Source of the DNA: Humidesulfovibrio mexicanus
Lineage (GTDB): Bacteria > Desulfobacterota > Desulfovibrionia > Desulfovibrionales > Desulfovibrionaceae
Direction: 5' to 3'
Length of the DNA: 64,000 bases
NCBI RefSeq assembly: GCF_900188225.1
Contig: NZ_FZOC01000005.1
Coordinates: forward strand, 62,001 to 126,000
A program made the translations under genes and the position numbers. Below are positions 6,764 to 15,483 of this stretch, in pieces. Below the pieces are notes generated by a model that saw only the letters and a list, made by a program, of their open reading frames with translations, was not told where the DNA came from and did no database searches. The stretch's first letter is position 1. Each line of letters begins with the position of its first letter.

Positions 6764-8395
6764 TCAAGCCTGGGCAGGGGGGGCGGCGGGCGCGGCCAGT
6801 TCGGCGAGCAGCTTCTCGATGTCCAGCACCAGCGCGTCGCTTTCGCCCATCATGCCGAAGCCCAAAATGGGCAGGGTGTAAATGTCCTGTACGGGCACGG
6901 TGAAGCCGGTGACCACCACCTGCTGCTGGCGCAGCACCTCGTCCACCAGCAGCGCGGCCGAAAGCTCGCCCATGCGTACGGTAATGATGAGGCCGCGGTC
7001 GATGTCCGGGCAGGCGTCGTCCAGGTCCAGGTGGCGGCACAGGCGCAGCAGGTGGAATATCTGCCCGCGCACGCTCACGGTCTCGCCGCCGTCGGGCAGG
7101 GACACCAGGTCGCCTGCGCGCGGGGCGTAGATCTCCAGCACGTCGCGCGAGGGCACGATGAGGGTCTCCGGGCCAACGCGGCACACCAGCGCGTCCACGA
7201 TGCCCTCGTTCACCGAGCGCGACAGCGGGATGGAGAGCAGGAAGCGCGAGCCGCCTCCGGTGAGGTTCTCGATGGAGATGTCGCCGCCGAGCTGCGCGCG
7301 CACGGCGTTGGCCACGGCGTCCATGCCCACGCCCCGTCCGGAGACGTCGGTGACCTTCTCGGCGGTGCTGAAGCCCGAGGCCAGGATGAACTGGACGATT
7401 TCCTGCTCGGAGTATTCGTGGCCTTCCTCCACCAGGCCGCGCTCCCGGGCCTTGTTCAGAATCTTCTCCGCATTGAGGCCCCGGCCGTCGTCCGTGACCT
7501 CCACATAGGCGGTGTCGCCCTTGCGGTAGGCTGTCAGACGCACGCTGCCGGTCTCGTCCTTGCCTTTTTCCGCGCGCTCCTCCGGGCCTTCCAGGCCGTG
7601 GTCCAGGGCGTTTCGCAAGAGGTGCACCAAGGGTTCGTTCAGGCTTTCCACGATGGTCTTGTCCAGGGCCAGCTCGTCGCCGCTGATGACGAAGCGCACC
7701 TTTTTGCCCATCTTTTGCGACAGGCTCTGCACCAGGCGGTTCATGGGCAGGAATATCTGCTTCAGGGGCACCAGGCGGATGGCGTCCACCTGGTTCTGCA
7801 GGCCGGTGATCACCGTGTCCAGCTCCGCCAGGGTGGAGGCGGACAGGGTGGCCCCTCGCGTGCCGGACTGCGAAAGCACGGCGAAGGTCACCATGAGCTT
7901 GCCCACCAGCTCGATCAGGCTGTCCAGACGCTCGGTAGGCACGCGGATGCTGGTGATGCCCTGCTTGCTGGCGGCCAGGGCCTGTTTGGCGTGGTCGTCG
8001 GCGGCGTCTGGCGCGGCGGCGTCGGCATGGGGTGCGTCGGCATGGGGCGCGTCGGGCTGGACTTCAAGGGTTTGGGCCGCCGCGGGCATGGCCTCGGCCA
8101 CGGGTTGCGGCGCAGCGGGCCTGGGCGCCTCCAGCACGCCCGCCAGGGCGTAGAGGAATTTCTTGTTGGCCTCGCACAGGCGCAAGAGCGCCGTGACCAC
8201 GTTCTCGTCCACAGGGGTGATGCCGTCGGCCAGCATGTCCAGGAGCGAGATGATCTGGGCCGAGCCGAACTTGACGTGCGTGAGCCCAAGATCCTCCAGC
8301 ACGGGGGCCACGTCGTTGCCGGTGGGGCGGCCCTCCTCAAGCTTGAGGATGCGCTCCTCCAGCGGGGCGATGCACTGGCGGATGACATCCCTCAT
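6764..8395 (-). CDS. cheA: CheA-type histidine kinase core lacking its Hpt domain
   Basis: A 543-residue chemotaxis kinase. The first 150 residues hold a predicted helical region and an Ala/Pro-rich linker with a PHADAPHADA repeat. Then come the P3 dimerisation segment (VPTERLDSLIELVGKLM), the P4 ATPase domain (N-box PLVHLLRNALDHGLEGPEE, DDGRGLNAEKI, GRGVGMDAV) and a C-terminal CheW-like P5 domain. No HxxKG phosphotransfer domain is present; it is encoded by the upstream gene, whose stop overlaps this ATG. It should phosphorylate that Hpt protein and couple to a receptor. What is sensed is unknown; no receptor gene lies nearby. Confidence 0.85.
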   Translation of the reverse strand: MRDVIRQCIAPLEERILKLEEGRPTGNDVAPVLEDLGLTHVKFGSAQIISLLDMLADGITPVDENVVTALLRLCEANKKFLYALAGVLEAPRPAAPQPVAEAMPAAAQTLEVQPDAPHADAPHADAAAPDAADDHAKQALAASKQGITSIRVPTERLDSLIELVGKLMVTFAVLSQSGTRGATLSASTLAELDTVITGLQNQVDAIRLVPLKQIFLPMNRLVQSLSQKMGKKVRFVISGDELALDKTIVESLNEPLVHLLRNALDHGLEGPEERAEKGKDETGSVRLTAYRKGDTAYVEVTDDGRGLNAEKILNKARERGLVEEGHEYSEQEIVQFILASGFSTAEKVTDVSGRGVGMDAVANAVRAQLGGDISIENLTGGGSRFLLSIPLSRSVNEGIVDALVCRVGPETLIVPSRDVLEIYAPRAGDLVSLPDGGETVSVRGQIFHLLRLCRHLDLDDACPDIDRGLIITVRMGELSAALLVDEVLRQQQVVVTGFTVPVQDIYTLPILGFGMMGESDALVLDIEKLLAELAAPAAPPAQA

Positions 8396-9123
8396 TGTCC
8401 GGCCTCCTGCTGCGGGGCGGGCATGGGCTCCTGCGGGAACAGGGCGTCGAACTCCCAGGCGTAGAAATTCTCCCTGGCCGCGCCGGAAAGCCCGCGCACG
8501 CGCAGCGTCCACATGCCGGTCAGGCCGGAGAGGTCCTCCCATACGGAGGAGCCGAAGCTTGTGACGCCGGAGAGGTCCAGGGTCACCGGGGCGGTCTGCG
8601 GCAGGGCAAGAACCGCGGCGACCAGCTGGTCGGCCTGGGCCTTGCCGTGCACGCGGGCAGCGGTGAGGCGCAGCACCGGGCCCTCGGGGCCGTCCTCGCG
8701 GGCCACGCAGTCGGCGCTGGCCGCCGCCTTGCCCTGCTGCGCCCCGCCGGAAGCCTGCACGAGCATCTCGCACACGGCGTCGATCTCCGCCTGGTCCGGC
8801 GCGCCCAGGTCGCGTATCTGCTCAATGGCTGCGAACACGGAGTTCACCCCGTAGGAGGCCAGCGAGATGTTGTCCGCGCTGTGGGGCAAGGTCCCGGCCT
8901 GGAGCTTCTTGAGGAAGCTCTCCACCTTGTGGGTGAGCTGGCTGGCGGCCTCGAAGCCGGGCATGAACCCGGTGACGCCCTTGATGGTGTGCAGGGGCCG
9001 GGCCAGAATCTCGATGCCCTGGGCCACCTCGTCCGAGCCGAAGAGCTCCAGCCCTTCCAGAACCTGGGGATAATACTTGTCCGCCACCTCGGCGAAGAAT
9101 TCCTCGGAGAGCGCGTCGCCCAC
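8392..9123 (-). CDS. Hpt-STAS fusion protein (detached CheA P1 domain)
   Basis: A 243-residue protein. Residues 1-110 form an Hpt domain with the phosphorylatable histidine at about residue 45 in PLHTIKG. Residues about 150-225 resemble a STAS domain (VTLDLSGVTSFGSSVWEDLSGL), the fold of anti-sigma antagonists. The start is GTG, 14 bases after the receiver gene's stop. Together with the next gene it makes up a CheA split in two; the STAS domain is an addition not found in ordinary CheA. It probably receives phosphate from the CheA core and passes it to the receiver encoded upstream. The STAS call is by motif impression and less sure than the Hpt. Confidence 0.78.
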   Translation of the reverse strand: MGDALSEEFFAEVADKYYPQVLEGLELFGSDEVAQGIEILARPLHTIKGVTGFMPGFEAASQLTHKVESFLKKLQAGTLPHSADNISLASYGVNSVFAAIEQIRDLGAPDQAEIDAVCEMLVQASGGAQQGKAAASADCVAREDGPEGPVLRLTAARVHGKAQADQLVAAVLALPQTAPVTLDLSGVTSFGSSVWEDLSGLTGMWTLRVRGLSGAARENFYAWEFDALFPQEPMPAPQQEAGQ

Positions 9124-9137
9124 GTCGTTTTTCCGCC

Positions 9138-9533
9138 CTAGTCGGTTATGAAGCCGAGCTTCTTGAGTTCCTCGAAGAGCTTGTCCTTGCGCACGGGCTT
9201 GACGATGTAGCCCGAGGCCTCGCCATCGTGGAAGGAGCGGATCACGGTCTTGGGGTCGTCCAGGGCCGTGGTCATCAGCGCGCGGACAGCCGGGCGGATT
9301 TTCTGCTCCTGCTCCATGGCGCGTATCTGCCGCAGGGCCTCCAGCCCGTCCATCTCCGGCATCATGATGTCCATGAGCAGCAGGTCGTAGGGTCGGCCCT
9401 CCTGGTGGGCCAGCTTGAAGGCCTCCACGGCCTCCAGCCCGTTGACCACCACGTCCACCTCGAACAGGGTGTTCAGGAAGACCGAAAGCACCTTCCGGCC
9501 CAGGAATTCGTCTTCCGCGACCAATGCGCGCAT
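9138..9533 (-). CDS. Single-domain response regulator (CheY-like)
   Basis: A 131-residue stand-alone receiver domain. Acidic pocket residues follow the first strand (VAEDE), the phospho-acceptor is Asp55 in LLLMDIMMPEMDG, the conserved Thr is in ALMTTALDD and the Lys in YIVKPVRK. GGAGG precedes the ATG. As first gene of the three-gene relay it is the likely output or phosphate sink of the Hpt-STAS/CheA pair. There is no DNA-binding or enzymatic output domain. Confidence 0.9.
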   Translation of the reverse strand: MRALVAEDEFLGRKVLSVFLNTLFEVDVVVNGLEAVEAFKLAHQEGRPYDLLLMDIMMPEMDGLEALRQIRAMEQEQKIRPAVRALMTTALDDPKTVIRSFHDGEASGYIVKPVRKDKLFEELKKLGFITD

Positions 9534-9667
9534 ACGTATACCTCCAGAAGCTGAAACCGCACGATGTACCAGCTTATTCGCGGAACTGCGTAAAATGTCA
9601 ACACGCGATGCGCGCGCCGGGCCCCGTGAACTTGCGCGCCGGGCCGCGAGCGGGTACAAGCCCGCCC

Positions 9668-10258
9668 ATGCGAGGATTCATCACACCCGAACGCCTTGGG
9701 CGCATTCGCCACGTGCTTTCGCTGCGGCAGAAGGACGTGACGCTGGTCATGGACAACATCTGGGACCCGCACAACGTCTCGGCCATTTTGCGCAGTTGCG
9801 ATGCTTTCGGCATTTTCGGCGTGCATCTTTACTACACCACGGAAAAGTGGCCGGATTTGGGGGAAAAGTCCTCGGCGTCGGCCAAGAAGTGGGTGGAGCG
9901 CACGAGCCATTCCGACGCGGGAGAGATGCTGGACGGCTTTGCCGCGCGCGGGATGCAGGTCATCCGCACCGGGTTTTCCCAGACCGCAAAGCCCCTGCAC
10001 GCGTTCGACTTCACCATCCCGACGGCGGTGATCCTGTCCAACGAGCACCGGGGGGCCTCGCCGGAGTTGACGGAGCGCGTGGAGCAGGAGCTGTACATCC
10101 CCATGCAGGGCATGGTGCAGAGCCTGAACGTCTCCGTGGCCGCGGCGGTGATTCTGTACGAGATGTTCTCCCAGCGCAGGCGCGCGGGTCTGCTGGATTC
10201 CCCCTCCCTTTCCCCGGAGGAGCTGGCCCGGCTGGAGCTGGAGTGGAGCGACCGCTAG
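9668..10258 (+). CDS. TrmH/SpoU-family RNA 2'-O-methyltransferase
   Basis: A 196-residue SPOUT methyltransferase close to TrmH, which methylates the 2'-O of guanosine in tRNA loops. The three SPOUT motifs are visible: motif 1 VMDNIWDPHNVSAILRSCDAFG, motif 2 AVILSNEHRGASPEL and motif 3 IPMQGMVQSLNVSVAAAVILYE. I chose the ATG at 9668 because the first conserved residues (MRGFITPERLGRIRHVLSLRQ) match TrmH starts; an upstream in-frame ATG exists but would add unrelated residues. It is divergent from the receiver gene and convergent with mnmE. Confidence 0.85.
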   Translation: MRGFITPERLGRIRHVLSLRQKDVTLVMDNIWDPHNVSAILRSCDAFGIFGVHLYYTTEKWPDLGEKSSASAKKWVERTSHSDAGEMLDGFAARGMQVIRTGFSQTAKPLHAFDFTIPTAVILSNEHRGASPELTERVEQELYIPMQGMVQSLNVSVAAAVILYEMFSQRRRAGLLDSPSLSPEELARLELEWSDR

Positions 10259-10291
10259 GCGCGGCCCGGGCCTGACGCCCTGTGCGCCTTC

Positions 10292-11701
10292 CTATTTTCC
10301 GATGCAGAAGCGGGAGAACACGGCCTCGAGCACCTCGTCGGGCGCGATGTCGCCCGTGAGCTCCGCCAGATGGCGGCAGGCGGCGTCGAGCCGCACGGAC
10401 AGGATGTCGTAGGGCAGGCCGGTGTCCTGGTCGTCCGCCAGGGCCAGCAGCTCTTGTCTGGCCAGGGCGATGGCCTGCGCCTGCCGGGCGTTGGGGGCGA
10501 GGGCGTCCGGGTCGGGTTCGGCTGCGGCCAGCAACGGCCGCAGGCGCTGGCAGAGCGTTTCCAGCCCCTGGCCCGTGCGGGCCGAGACGCGCACCCGCTC
10601 AAGCCCCAGGGCTTCCAGCAGGGCTTCGTGCTCCGCCGACGCGGCCTTCTGCTCCGGCCCGGCCAGATCGCACTTGTTCAGCACCGCCAGGGTGCGCCGG
10701 GGCTCCAGGGCGCCCAGCGCCTCCCGGTCCTCCACATGCGGCTGGCGGCTGGCGTCCAGCACGTAGAGCACGGCCTCGGCCCGGCCCATGAAGTCCCGCG
10801 CCAGCTCCTGCCCCGCCGCTTCCACGGGGTCGATGCCGCCAGCGTCTTGCGCGCGCAGTCCTGCGGTGTCCACCAGGCGCACCGGAAGGCCGGAAAGCTC
10901 GATGTGTTCCTCGATGTAGTCGCGCGTGGTGCCTGGCGCGGCAGAGACCAGCGCCCGGTTGCGCCCGGCCAGGGCGTTCAGCAGGCTGCTTTTGCCCGCG
11001 TTGACGCGGCCCGCCAGCACGGCCAGCGCGCCTTCGCGCCAGGCGCGCGCACGCTCTACGCCGTGCAGCAGTTCGGCAAGGTCTTCGGCCGCGGCCACAA
11101 CGCCCTGGCGGAGCCGCTCGGGCGGCAGGCAGTCCACCTCCTCGTCCGGAAAATCCACGGCCAGGGACATGTGCGCCCGCAGGGACTCCAGCCCCTGCCG
11201 CAGGGCCGCGATGCGCGCCGACAGCGCCCCGGAAAGCTTCATCTGCGCCAGATGCAGGGCCGCGCGGCTGGGCGCGGCGATGGTTTCGGCGATGGCCTCG
11301 GCCTGGGCGAGGTCGAGTCTGCCGTTGCGGAAGGCGCGGAAGGAGAATTCGCCGGGCAGGGCCAGCCTTGCCCCAAGCGCCAGAAGTTCGTCCAGCACGG
11401 CGCGCAGCACGGCCGGGCCGCCGTGGCAGTGCAGTTCGGCCACGTCCTCTCCGGTGAAGGAGCGCGGGCCTGGCATGAAGGCGGCGAGCACCTCGTCCAG
11501 GGTGCGGCCGCTGGCGTCCAGCAGGTGCCCATGGTGCAGGCGATAGGGCTTGAGCCCGGCAAAGCCTGCCCGCGCGGAGCGGAAGAGCGATTGGGCCAGG
11601 TCGCGGGCCTTGGGGCCGCTCAAGCGGACGATGCCCACCGCGCCGGTCCCCTGGGCCGTGGCGATGGCGGCGATGGTGTCGCCCTGGGGCATGTGGGCCA
11701 T
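10292..11701 (-). CDS. mnmE: tRNA uridine-5-carboxymethylaminomethyl GTPase MnmE
   Basis: A 469-residue GTPase that, with MnmG, modifies the wobble uridine of tRNAs. It has the N-terminal formyl-THF-binding domain (DTIAAIATAQGTGAVGIVRLSG), a central helical domain, a G domain with P-loop GRVNAGKSSLLNALAG, G3 DTAGLR and G4 NKCDLA, and the invariant C-terminal CIGK. Length is typical. An alternative start three codons downstream is possible. It is last in the rpmH-rnpA-yidD-yidC-khpB-mnmE cluster, a widely conserved order, and is separated from khpB by a GC-rich hairpin. Confidence 0.96.
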   Translation of the reverse strand: MAHMPQGDTIAAIATAQGTGAVGIVRLSGPKARDLAQSLFRSARAGFAGLKPYRLHHGHLLDASGRTLDEVLAAFMPGPRSFTGEDVAELHCHGGPAVLRAVLDELLALGARLALPGEFSFRAFRNGRLDLAQAEAIAETIAAPSRAALHLAQMKLSGALSARIAALRQGLESLRAHMSLAVDFPDEEVDCLPPERLRQGVVAAAEDLAELLHGVERARAWREGALAVLAGRVNAGKSSLLNALAGRNRALVSAAPGTTRDYIEEHIELSGLPVRLVDTAGLRAQDAGGIDPVEAAGQELARDFMGRAEAVLYVLDASRQPHVEDREALGALEPRRTLAVLNKCDLAGPEQKAASAEHEALLEALGLERVRVSARTGQGLETLCQRLRPLLAAAEPDPDALAPNARQAQAIALARQELLALADDQDTGLPYDILSVRLDAACRHLAELTGDIAPDEVLEAVFSRFCIGK

Positions 11702-11722
11702 GTGCCGCCTCCCTGAAACGAG

Positions 11723-11759
11723 GCCGCCGGGGCGGGGACCGAATCCCTGCCCCGGCGGC
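11723..11759. terminator. GC-rich hairpin between khpB and mnmE
   Basis: An 11-base perfect stem (GCCGCCGGGGC with GCCCCGGCGGC) is extended by an inner GGGA/TCCC pairing, in the gap between the khpB stop and the mnmE ribosome-binding site. No T-run follows on either strand, so it may be an attenuator or mRNA-processing element rather than a full terminator. Confidence 0.4.
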
Positions 11760-11781
11760 GCGCGCGGCGTTCAAGCCGGGG

Positions 11782-12987
11782 CTAGTCCCCGGAGGTCTCG
11801 CTGAATTCCTGTGCGGCGTCCTGGGGGATCTCCTCCAGCATTTCGCCGTTCTTGCCCTTGCGCTTGGTCATGATGAGCACGCGCTTCATGGAGCCCTCGC
11901 CCTTGCTGCGGGTGAAGACGTGCTCGTCGTCCTGCAGGGTGAGGTGCACCACGCGGCGGTGGTAGCTGCTCATGGGCCGGGTGCTTTGGGTGCGGCCGGT
12001 GCTCATGGCCTTGTCGGCCAGATGCCGGGCGATTTGGCGCAGGCGCTCGTCCTGGTTCTCGCGGTAGTCGCCGGCGTCGATCTGCACCCGCACGGAGGCG
12101 TCCATGCGCCTGGAGACCAGCCGGTTGGCCAGGTATTGGATGCTGGCCAGGGTCTGGCCCTCGCGCCCGATGAGCAGGCCGGAATTCTCCGGGTCCTCGA
12201 TGCGCACGCACACGCGGTCGGGCTTGAGCTCCACGCTCACCACGGCGGTTTCCACCAGCTGCTCCAGAAGCTTGCCCACCACCTCGCGGGTCACCTGCTC
12301 AAGCAGGGCCTGGTCCAGGTGGTCGATGCCCCTTGGCGCGCCGTTGTCCTCATCGTCGCCGAAGCCGCCTGTCGCTTCGTCGCGGCGGGGGGCCTGGGAG
12401 CGCGGGGCGTCGGCCTCGCGGCGCGGACGCTCGCGGCGGCTGCGTCCGCGTCCGACCTCGCCCTCGCCGGACCTGTCGGACCGCTCGGGCCGGTCGGACC
12501 GCTCAGGCCGGTCGGGCCGGTCAGACCGTTCAGAACGCTCGGGCCGGTCGGATTGGCGTTCGCTTGCGCCGCGCTGGCCCGTGCGATCGCCGGAGCGTTC
12601 GCCTCGCCCGCGGCCACGGCCACGGCGGCTGCCACGTCTGGGCTCGTCGGTCTCGCCAGCGGCGGGCGACTCGCCCGTCTCGGCCTGGACCGGAGCGGGT
12701 TCGGCCTGCGCGGGGGCTTCCTCGCGCTCGTGCCGTTCGGGGCGCTCGGCCGTTTCCGTCCGCTGGGCGGGCTCGGCGCGGCGCTCCGGTTCGATGATCG
12801 GCTTGAAGGCGCCGCGGGGCTTGGCCCGCACGACGGCCTTTTTCACGCCCACCAGGCCGAAGATGCCCGAGGAGCCGCCGGAGACGATCTCGATCTCCAG
12901 CTTGTCGCGCTTGAGGTCATAATGCCGACACGCGGCCTCTATGGCCTCGTCCAGGTTCTTGCCCTGGAATTCCTTGCTTTCGCTCAT
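11782..12987 (-). CDS. khpB: RNA-binding protein KhpB/Jag (Jag-N, KH, R3H)
   Basis: A 401-residue member of the Jag/KhpB/EloR family, cytoplasmic RNA-binding proteins tied to cell-envelope biogenesis. The Jag-N domain occupies residues 1-60 (SKEFQGKNLDEAIEAACRHY, SSGIFGLVGVKKA). Residues about 60-225 are an unusually long charged linker rich in Arg, Asp, Glu, Ser and Pro with repeated RSDRPERSDR-like units. A KH domain follows (RIEDPENSGLLIGREGQT) and then an R3H domain (NQDERLRQIARHLADKA, PMSSYHRRVVH). The family is usually 200-300 residues; the excess is the linker. It lies downstream of yidC as in many bacteria. Confidence 0.93.
   Translation of the reverse strand: MSESKEFQGKNLDEAIEAACRHYDLKRDKLEIEIVSGGSSGIFGLVGVKKAVVRAKPRGAFKPIIEPERRAEPAQRTETAERPERHEREEAPAQAEPAPVQAETGESPAAGETDEPRRGSRRGRGRGRGERSGDRTGQRGASERQSDRPERSERSDRPDRPERSDRPERSDRSGEGEVGRGRSRRERPRREADAPRSQAPRRDEATGGFGDDEDNGAPRGIDHLDQALLEQVTREVVGKLLEQLVETAVVSVELKPDRVCVRIEDPENSGLLIGREGQTLASIQYLANRLVSRRMDASVRVQIDAGDYRENQDERLRQIARHLADKAMSTGRTQSTRPMSSYHRRVVHLTLQDDEHVFTRSKGEGSMKRVLIMTKRKGKNGEMLEEIPQDAAQEFSETSGD
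12471..12552. repeat. Degenerate short repeats encoding the KhpB linker
   Basis: Several imperfect copies of a roughly 12-base unit (GTCGGACCGCTC and GGCCGGTCGGAC variants) encode the Arg-Ser-Asp-Arg-Pro-Glu low-complexity stretch of KhpB. The repeats are in frame and probably expand or contract by slippage without breaking the gene. Confidence 0.6.
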
Positions 12988-13026
12988 GTATCCTCCCAGC
13001 AGAGTGTTACGCCACCGGCGCGTCCC

Positions 13027-14631
13027 CTAGGCCTTGCTGCGCATCATCCACCACTGCTGGGCGATGGAGAGGACGTTGTTCACCAGCCAGTAGACCACGA
13101 GCCCGGACGGGAAGTTCAGGAACAGGAAGGTGAACACCACAGGCATGAGCAGCATGATCTTGGCCTGCATGGGGTCCCCTCCGGTGGGGGTCATCTTCTG
13201 CTGAATGAACATGGTGGCCCCCATGATCAGGGGGGTGACATAATAGGGGTCCTTGGCCGAAAGGTCGGCGAGCCACACGAGATCAGTGAAGGGCACGTGG
13301 GTGATGAACGCCGCGTGACGGAGCTCGATGCTGCCGAGCAGGGCCTTGTACAGGCCGAAGAAGACGGGAATCTGCACGATCATCGGCAGGCAGCCGCCGG
13401 CCGGGTTCACCTTGTAGGTCTTGTAGAGCGCCATGATTTCCTGGTTCATGCGCTCCTTGTCGTCGGCGTGCTTCTCGCGCAGCTTCTGGATCATGGGCTG
13501 GATCCGCTTCATCTGCTCCATGCTCTTGTAGCTTTTCTGCGAAAGGGGCCAGAAGATGAGCTTGATGAGCACGGTCAAGAGGATGATGGCCACGCCGTAG
13601 TTGTGCACGTAGGCGTAGAACCAGTTCAGCAGCTTCAACAGCGGCACGGCGATGATGTGGAACCAGCCGAAGTCGATGGCTTCCTCAAGCTTGTTGGGCA
13701 TGGTGGACAGGATGCCGCGGTCCGCCGGGCCGACATAGTAGGAGCAGCCCACGGTCTTGGACTGTCCGGGCTCGAAGGTGGCGGCGTTGCTCACAGCCAG
13801 GTTGAACACGTCGTCCTTGAGGCGGCCGAAGGCGAGGGAGCCTTCCGCCTTGGGCAGGGCGGCGAAGAGGAAGTAGTTGCTCTCGATGGCGGCCCAGTTC
13901 ACGGGGTCCTTGGAAGCCGCGCCCGTCTCCTTCAGGTCGCCGTGGTCGGTGTGCTCTTCGAAGCCGCTTTTGACCTTGCCGAAGGCGATGCGGGTGACGT
14001 TGTAGCTGTCGCCCTTGGGCGCAAGCCCAGCGGAGGCGACGCCGAAGGCCACCCGGCCGGACACCGGGGCCTGTCCGGGGTTGGTGATGGTGGTCTCCTC
14101 GGTCACAAGGTAGGAATCGGCGCTCAAGGTGAGGCGCCGAACGATCTTGAGCCCGGCGGCCTCGCCGCTGAAGACCAGCGTCTGCTTGGCATTGCCCGAA
14201 AGCTCCACGTCGCCGCCCTCATAGGTCCAGCCGGGGGCGTTCCAGGTGTGCACCTCGCCGCCCTCGGGCAGGATCATGAGGCCCAGCGCGGCCTTGTTGC
14301 GCGCGGCCTGACCCACAATGTCGATGTTGGCGGAGCCGGGCTCCACGGTCTCGCGGTACTTGGCCAGCACAAAGCTTTCCAGCACGCCGCCCTGGGTGTT
14401 GAAGCGGGCGGTGAAGAGCGGGGTCTTGACCATGACCGGGCGGCCCTGAGCCAGGGCGGTGGTGGCGTCGGCGGCAGCGGTGGGGGCGTTTTGCGTCGGC
14501 TGCTCCAGCTTGGATTCGGGCTGGGCGGCCACGGGCGGGGTCTGGGGTGCGTCGGGCGGGAAAAGGTAGCTCCAGCCGAAAAGGATCACAAGGGAGAGGG
14601 CCAGGGCCGCGATGAGGCGTTTGGTATCCAT
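13027..14631 (-). CDS. yidC: Membrane protein insertase YidC
   Basis: A 534-residue YidC of the Gram-negative type. It has an N-terminal membrane anchor (LIAALALSLVILFGWSYLF), a large periplasmic beta domain up to about residue 340, then the conserved core with the hydrophilic-groove membrane segments (NWFYAYVHNYGVAIILLTVL, GCLPMIVQIPVFFGLYKAL, NFPSGLVVYWLVNNVLSIAQQ). It inserts and folds inner-membrane proteins alone or with SecYEG. It ends 39 bases before khpB and begins three bases after the yidD stop. Confidence 0.97.
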   Translation of the reverse strand: MDTKRLIAALALSLVILFGWSYLFPPDAPQTPPVAAQPESKLEQPTQNAPTAAADATTALAQGRPVMVKTPLFTARFNTQGGVLESFVLAKYRETVEPGSANIDIVGQAARNKAALGLMILPEGGEVHTWNAPGWTYEGGDVELSGNAKQTLVFSGEAAGLKIVRRLTLSADSYLVTEETTITNPGQAPVSGRVAFGVASAGLAPKGDSYNVTRIAFGKVKSGFEEHTDHGDLKETGAASKDPVNWAAIESNYFLFAALPKAEGSLAFGRLKDDVFNLAVSNAATFEPGQSKTVGCSYYVGPADRGILSTMPNKLEEAIDFGWFHIIAVPLLKLLNWFYAYVHNYGVAIILLTVLIKLIFWPLSQKSYKSMEQMKRIQPMIQKLREKHADDKERMNQEIMALYKTYKVNPAGGCLPMIVQIPVFFGLYKALLGSIELRHAAFITHVPFTDLVWLADLSAKDPYYVTPLIMGATMFIQQKMTPTGGDPMQAKIMLLMPVVFTFLFLNFPSGLVVYWLVNNVLSIAQQWWMMRSKA

Positions 14632-14634
14632 GTG

Positions 14635-14886
14635 TCAGCTCGCGTGGGTGTCTGGGATGTTGGGGGTAAAACCGACGGGCACGGGGTCGTGTCCGCCCCG
14701 GCACAGGGGCTGGCAGCGCAGTAGGCGCCACAAGGTCAAGAGCCCGCCCTTGAACGCGCCGTGCAGGATCACGGCCTGCCGGGCATACTGCGAGCAGGAG
14801 GGCTCAAAGCGGCAGGAGCCCGCGAAGAGGGGGGACAAAAGTCTCTGGTAGAGCCAGATGAACGCCAGCAGGACGGACTGCGCCAT
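14635..14886 (-). CDS. yidD: Membrane insertion efficiency factor YidD
   Basis: An 83-residue YidD protein with the signature WLYQRLLSPLFAGSCRFEPSCSQYA followed by the downstream block containing AVILHGAFKGGLLTLWRLLRC. The family helps YidC-dependent insertion and is usually 70-85 residues. I chose the ATG at 14886, which has GGAG nine bases upstream; an alternative ATG at 14919 overlaps the rnpA stop and would add 11 residues. It sits between rnpA and yidC in the standard order. Confidence 0.92.
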   Translation of the reverse strand: MAQSVLLAFIWLYQRLLSPLFAGSCRFEPSCSQYARQAVILHGAFKGGLLTLWRLLRCQPLCRGGHDPVPVGFTPNIPDTHAS

Positions 14887-14912
14887 GGTGCGCTCCGCCC
14901 CGCGCGTGCCTC

Positions 14913-15308
14913 TCAGCATGGAGACCTCGCGTCGGTCATCCCGTCTCCGGCCTCGCGGGCGAGCCGCTCCAGGACGGGAAGGAATTCCTGTTCCGCCAGG
15001 GCCATGTCCATGCGCTTCGGGTCCAGGTTCCGCTTGGGAACAACGACGATGTCGAGGGGCCGGACGATCATGGCCTGGCGCAGCCTGAAGAATTCGCGCA
15101 ACACGCGGCGCACGCGGTTGCGCACCACCGCCCGCCCGACCTTGCGGCTTACCGTAAGGCCAAGCCGCAAGCCTTCCCCCGCCGCGTCGCGCTCAAGCAC
15201 GAAGAGCACGAAATGGCGGGTGAAGTGCTTGCGGCCCTGGTCGTAACAGGCGCCGAAGCGTCTGCTGTCCGGCAGGCGGTGGCTCTTGGGCCAGCCTAGA
15301 GGGCTAAT
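14913..15308 (-). CDS. rnpA: Ribonuclease P protein component, non-canonical start
   Basis: The RnpA protein, which assists the RNase P RNA in trimming tRNA 5' leaders. The sequence [20 protein letters not shown], the signature [26 protein letters not shown] and VVPKRN are diagnostic. There is no ATG, GTG or TTG between the likely transcription start and the conserved N-terminus. I place the start at ATT (15308), overlapping the end of rpmH, with AAGGGG upstream, giving 131 residues, the usual length. Other options are CTG within SHRL, or a much longer form enclosing rpmH as in Thermus. The exact start is therefore uncertain. Confidence 0.88.
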   Translation of the reverse strand: MSPLGWPKSHRLPDSRRFGACYDQGRKHFTRHFVLFVLERDAAGEGLRLGLTVSRKVGRAVVRNRVRRVLREFFRLRQAMIVRPLDIVVVPKRNLDPKRMDMALAEQEFLPVLERLAREAGDGMTDARSPC

Positions 15309-15433
15309 CTCTTGCGCCCCTTCTGGCGGCGGCGGCGGATGACGGCCTGGCCGTTCTTGGTGCGGGAGCGGACGAGGAAGCCGAGGGTGCGCTTCCTTCT
15401 GATCTTGCTGGGCTGGTAGGTACGCTTGCTCAT
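15296..15433 (-). CDS. rpmH: 50S ribosomal protein L34
   Basis: A 45-residue, highly basic protein identical in style to all L34 proteins: it opens [16 protein letters not shown] and ends with an Arg/Lys-rich tail. It is a component of the large ribosomal subunit. AGGAG precedes the ATG. It is first in the rpmH-rnpA-yidD-yidC-khpB-mnmE cluster and is preceded by a good sigma-70-type promoter. Its 3' end overlaps the probable ATT start of rnpA, which suggests translational coupling. Confidence 0.98.
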   Translation of the reverse strand: MSKRTYQPSKIRRKRTLGFLVRSRTKNGQAVIRRRRQKGRKRLAL

Positions 15434-15483
15434 ATGTGTTCTCCTGAGAGGATGGTATCGTCTCCGTCGGTGCGGAACCAAGC

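Noticed and set aside
12471-12552. Possible short tandem repeat array or CRISPR-like unit
   Set aside because: Units are short, degenerate and in frame with the charged KhpB linker; there are no spacers of even length.
11920-14724. 934-codon plus-strand open frame across khpB and yidC
   Set aside because: Shadow of two conserved minus-strand genes, with Gly/His/Val-rich sequence and no start signal.
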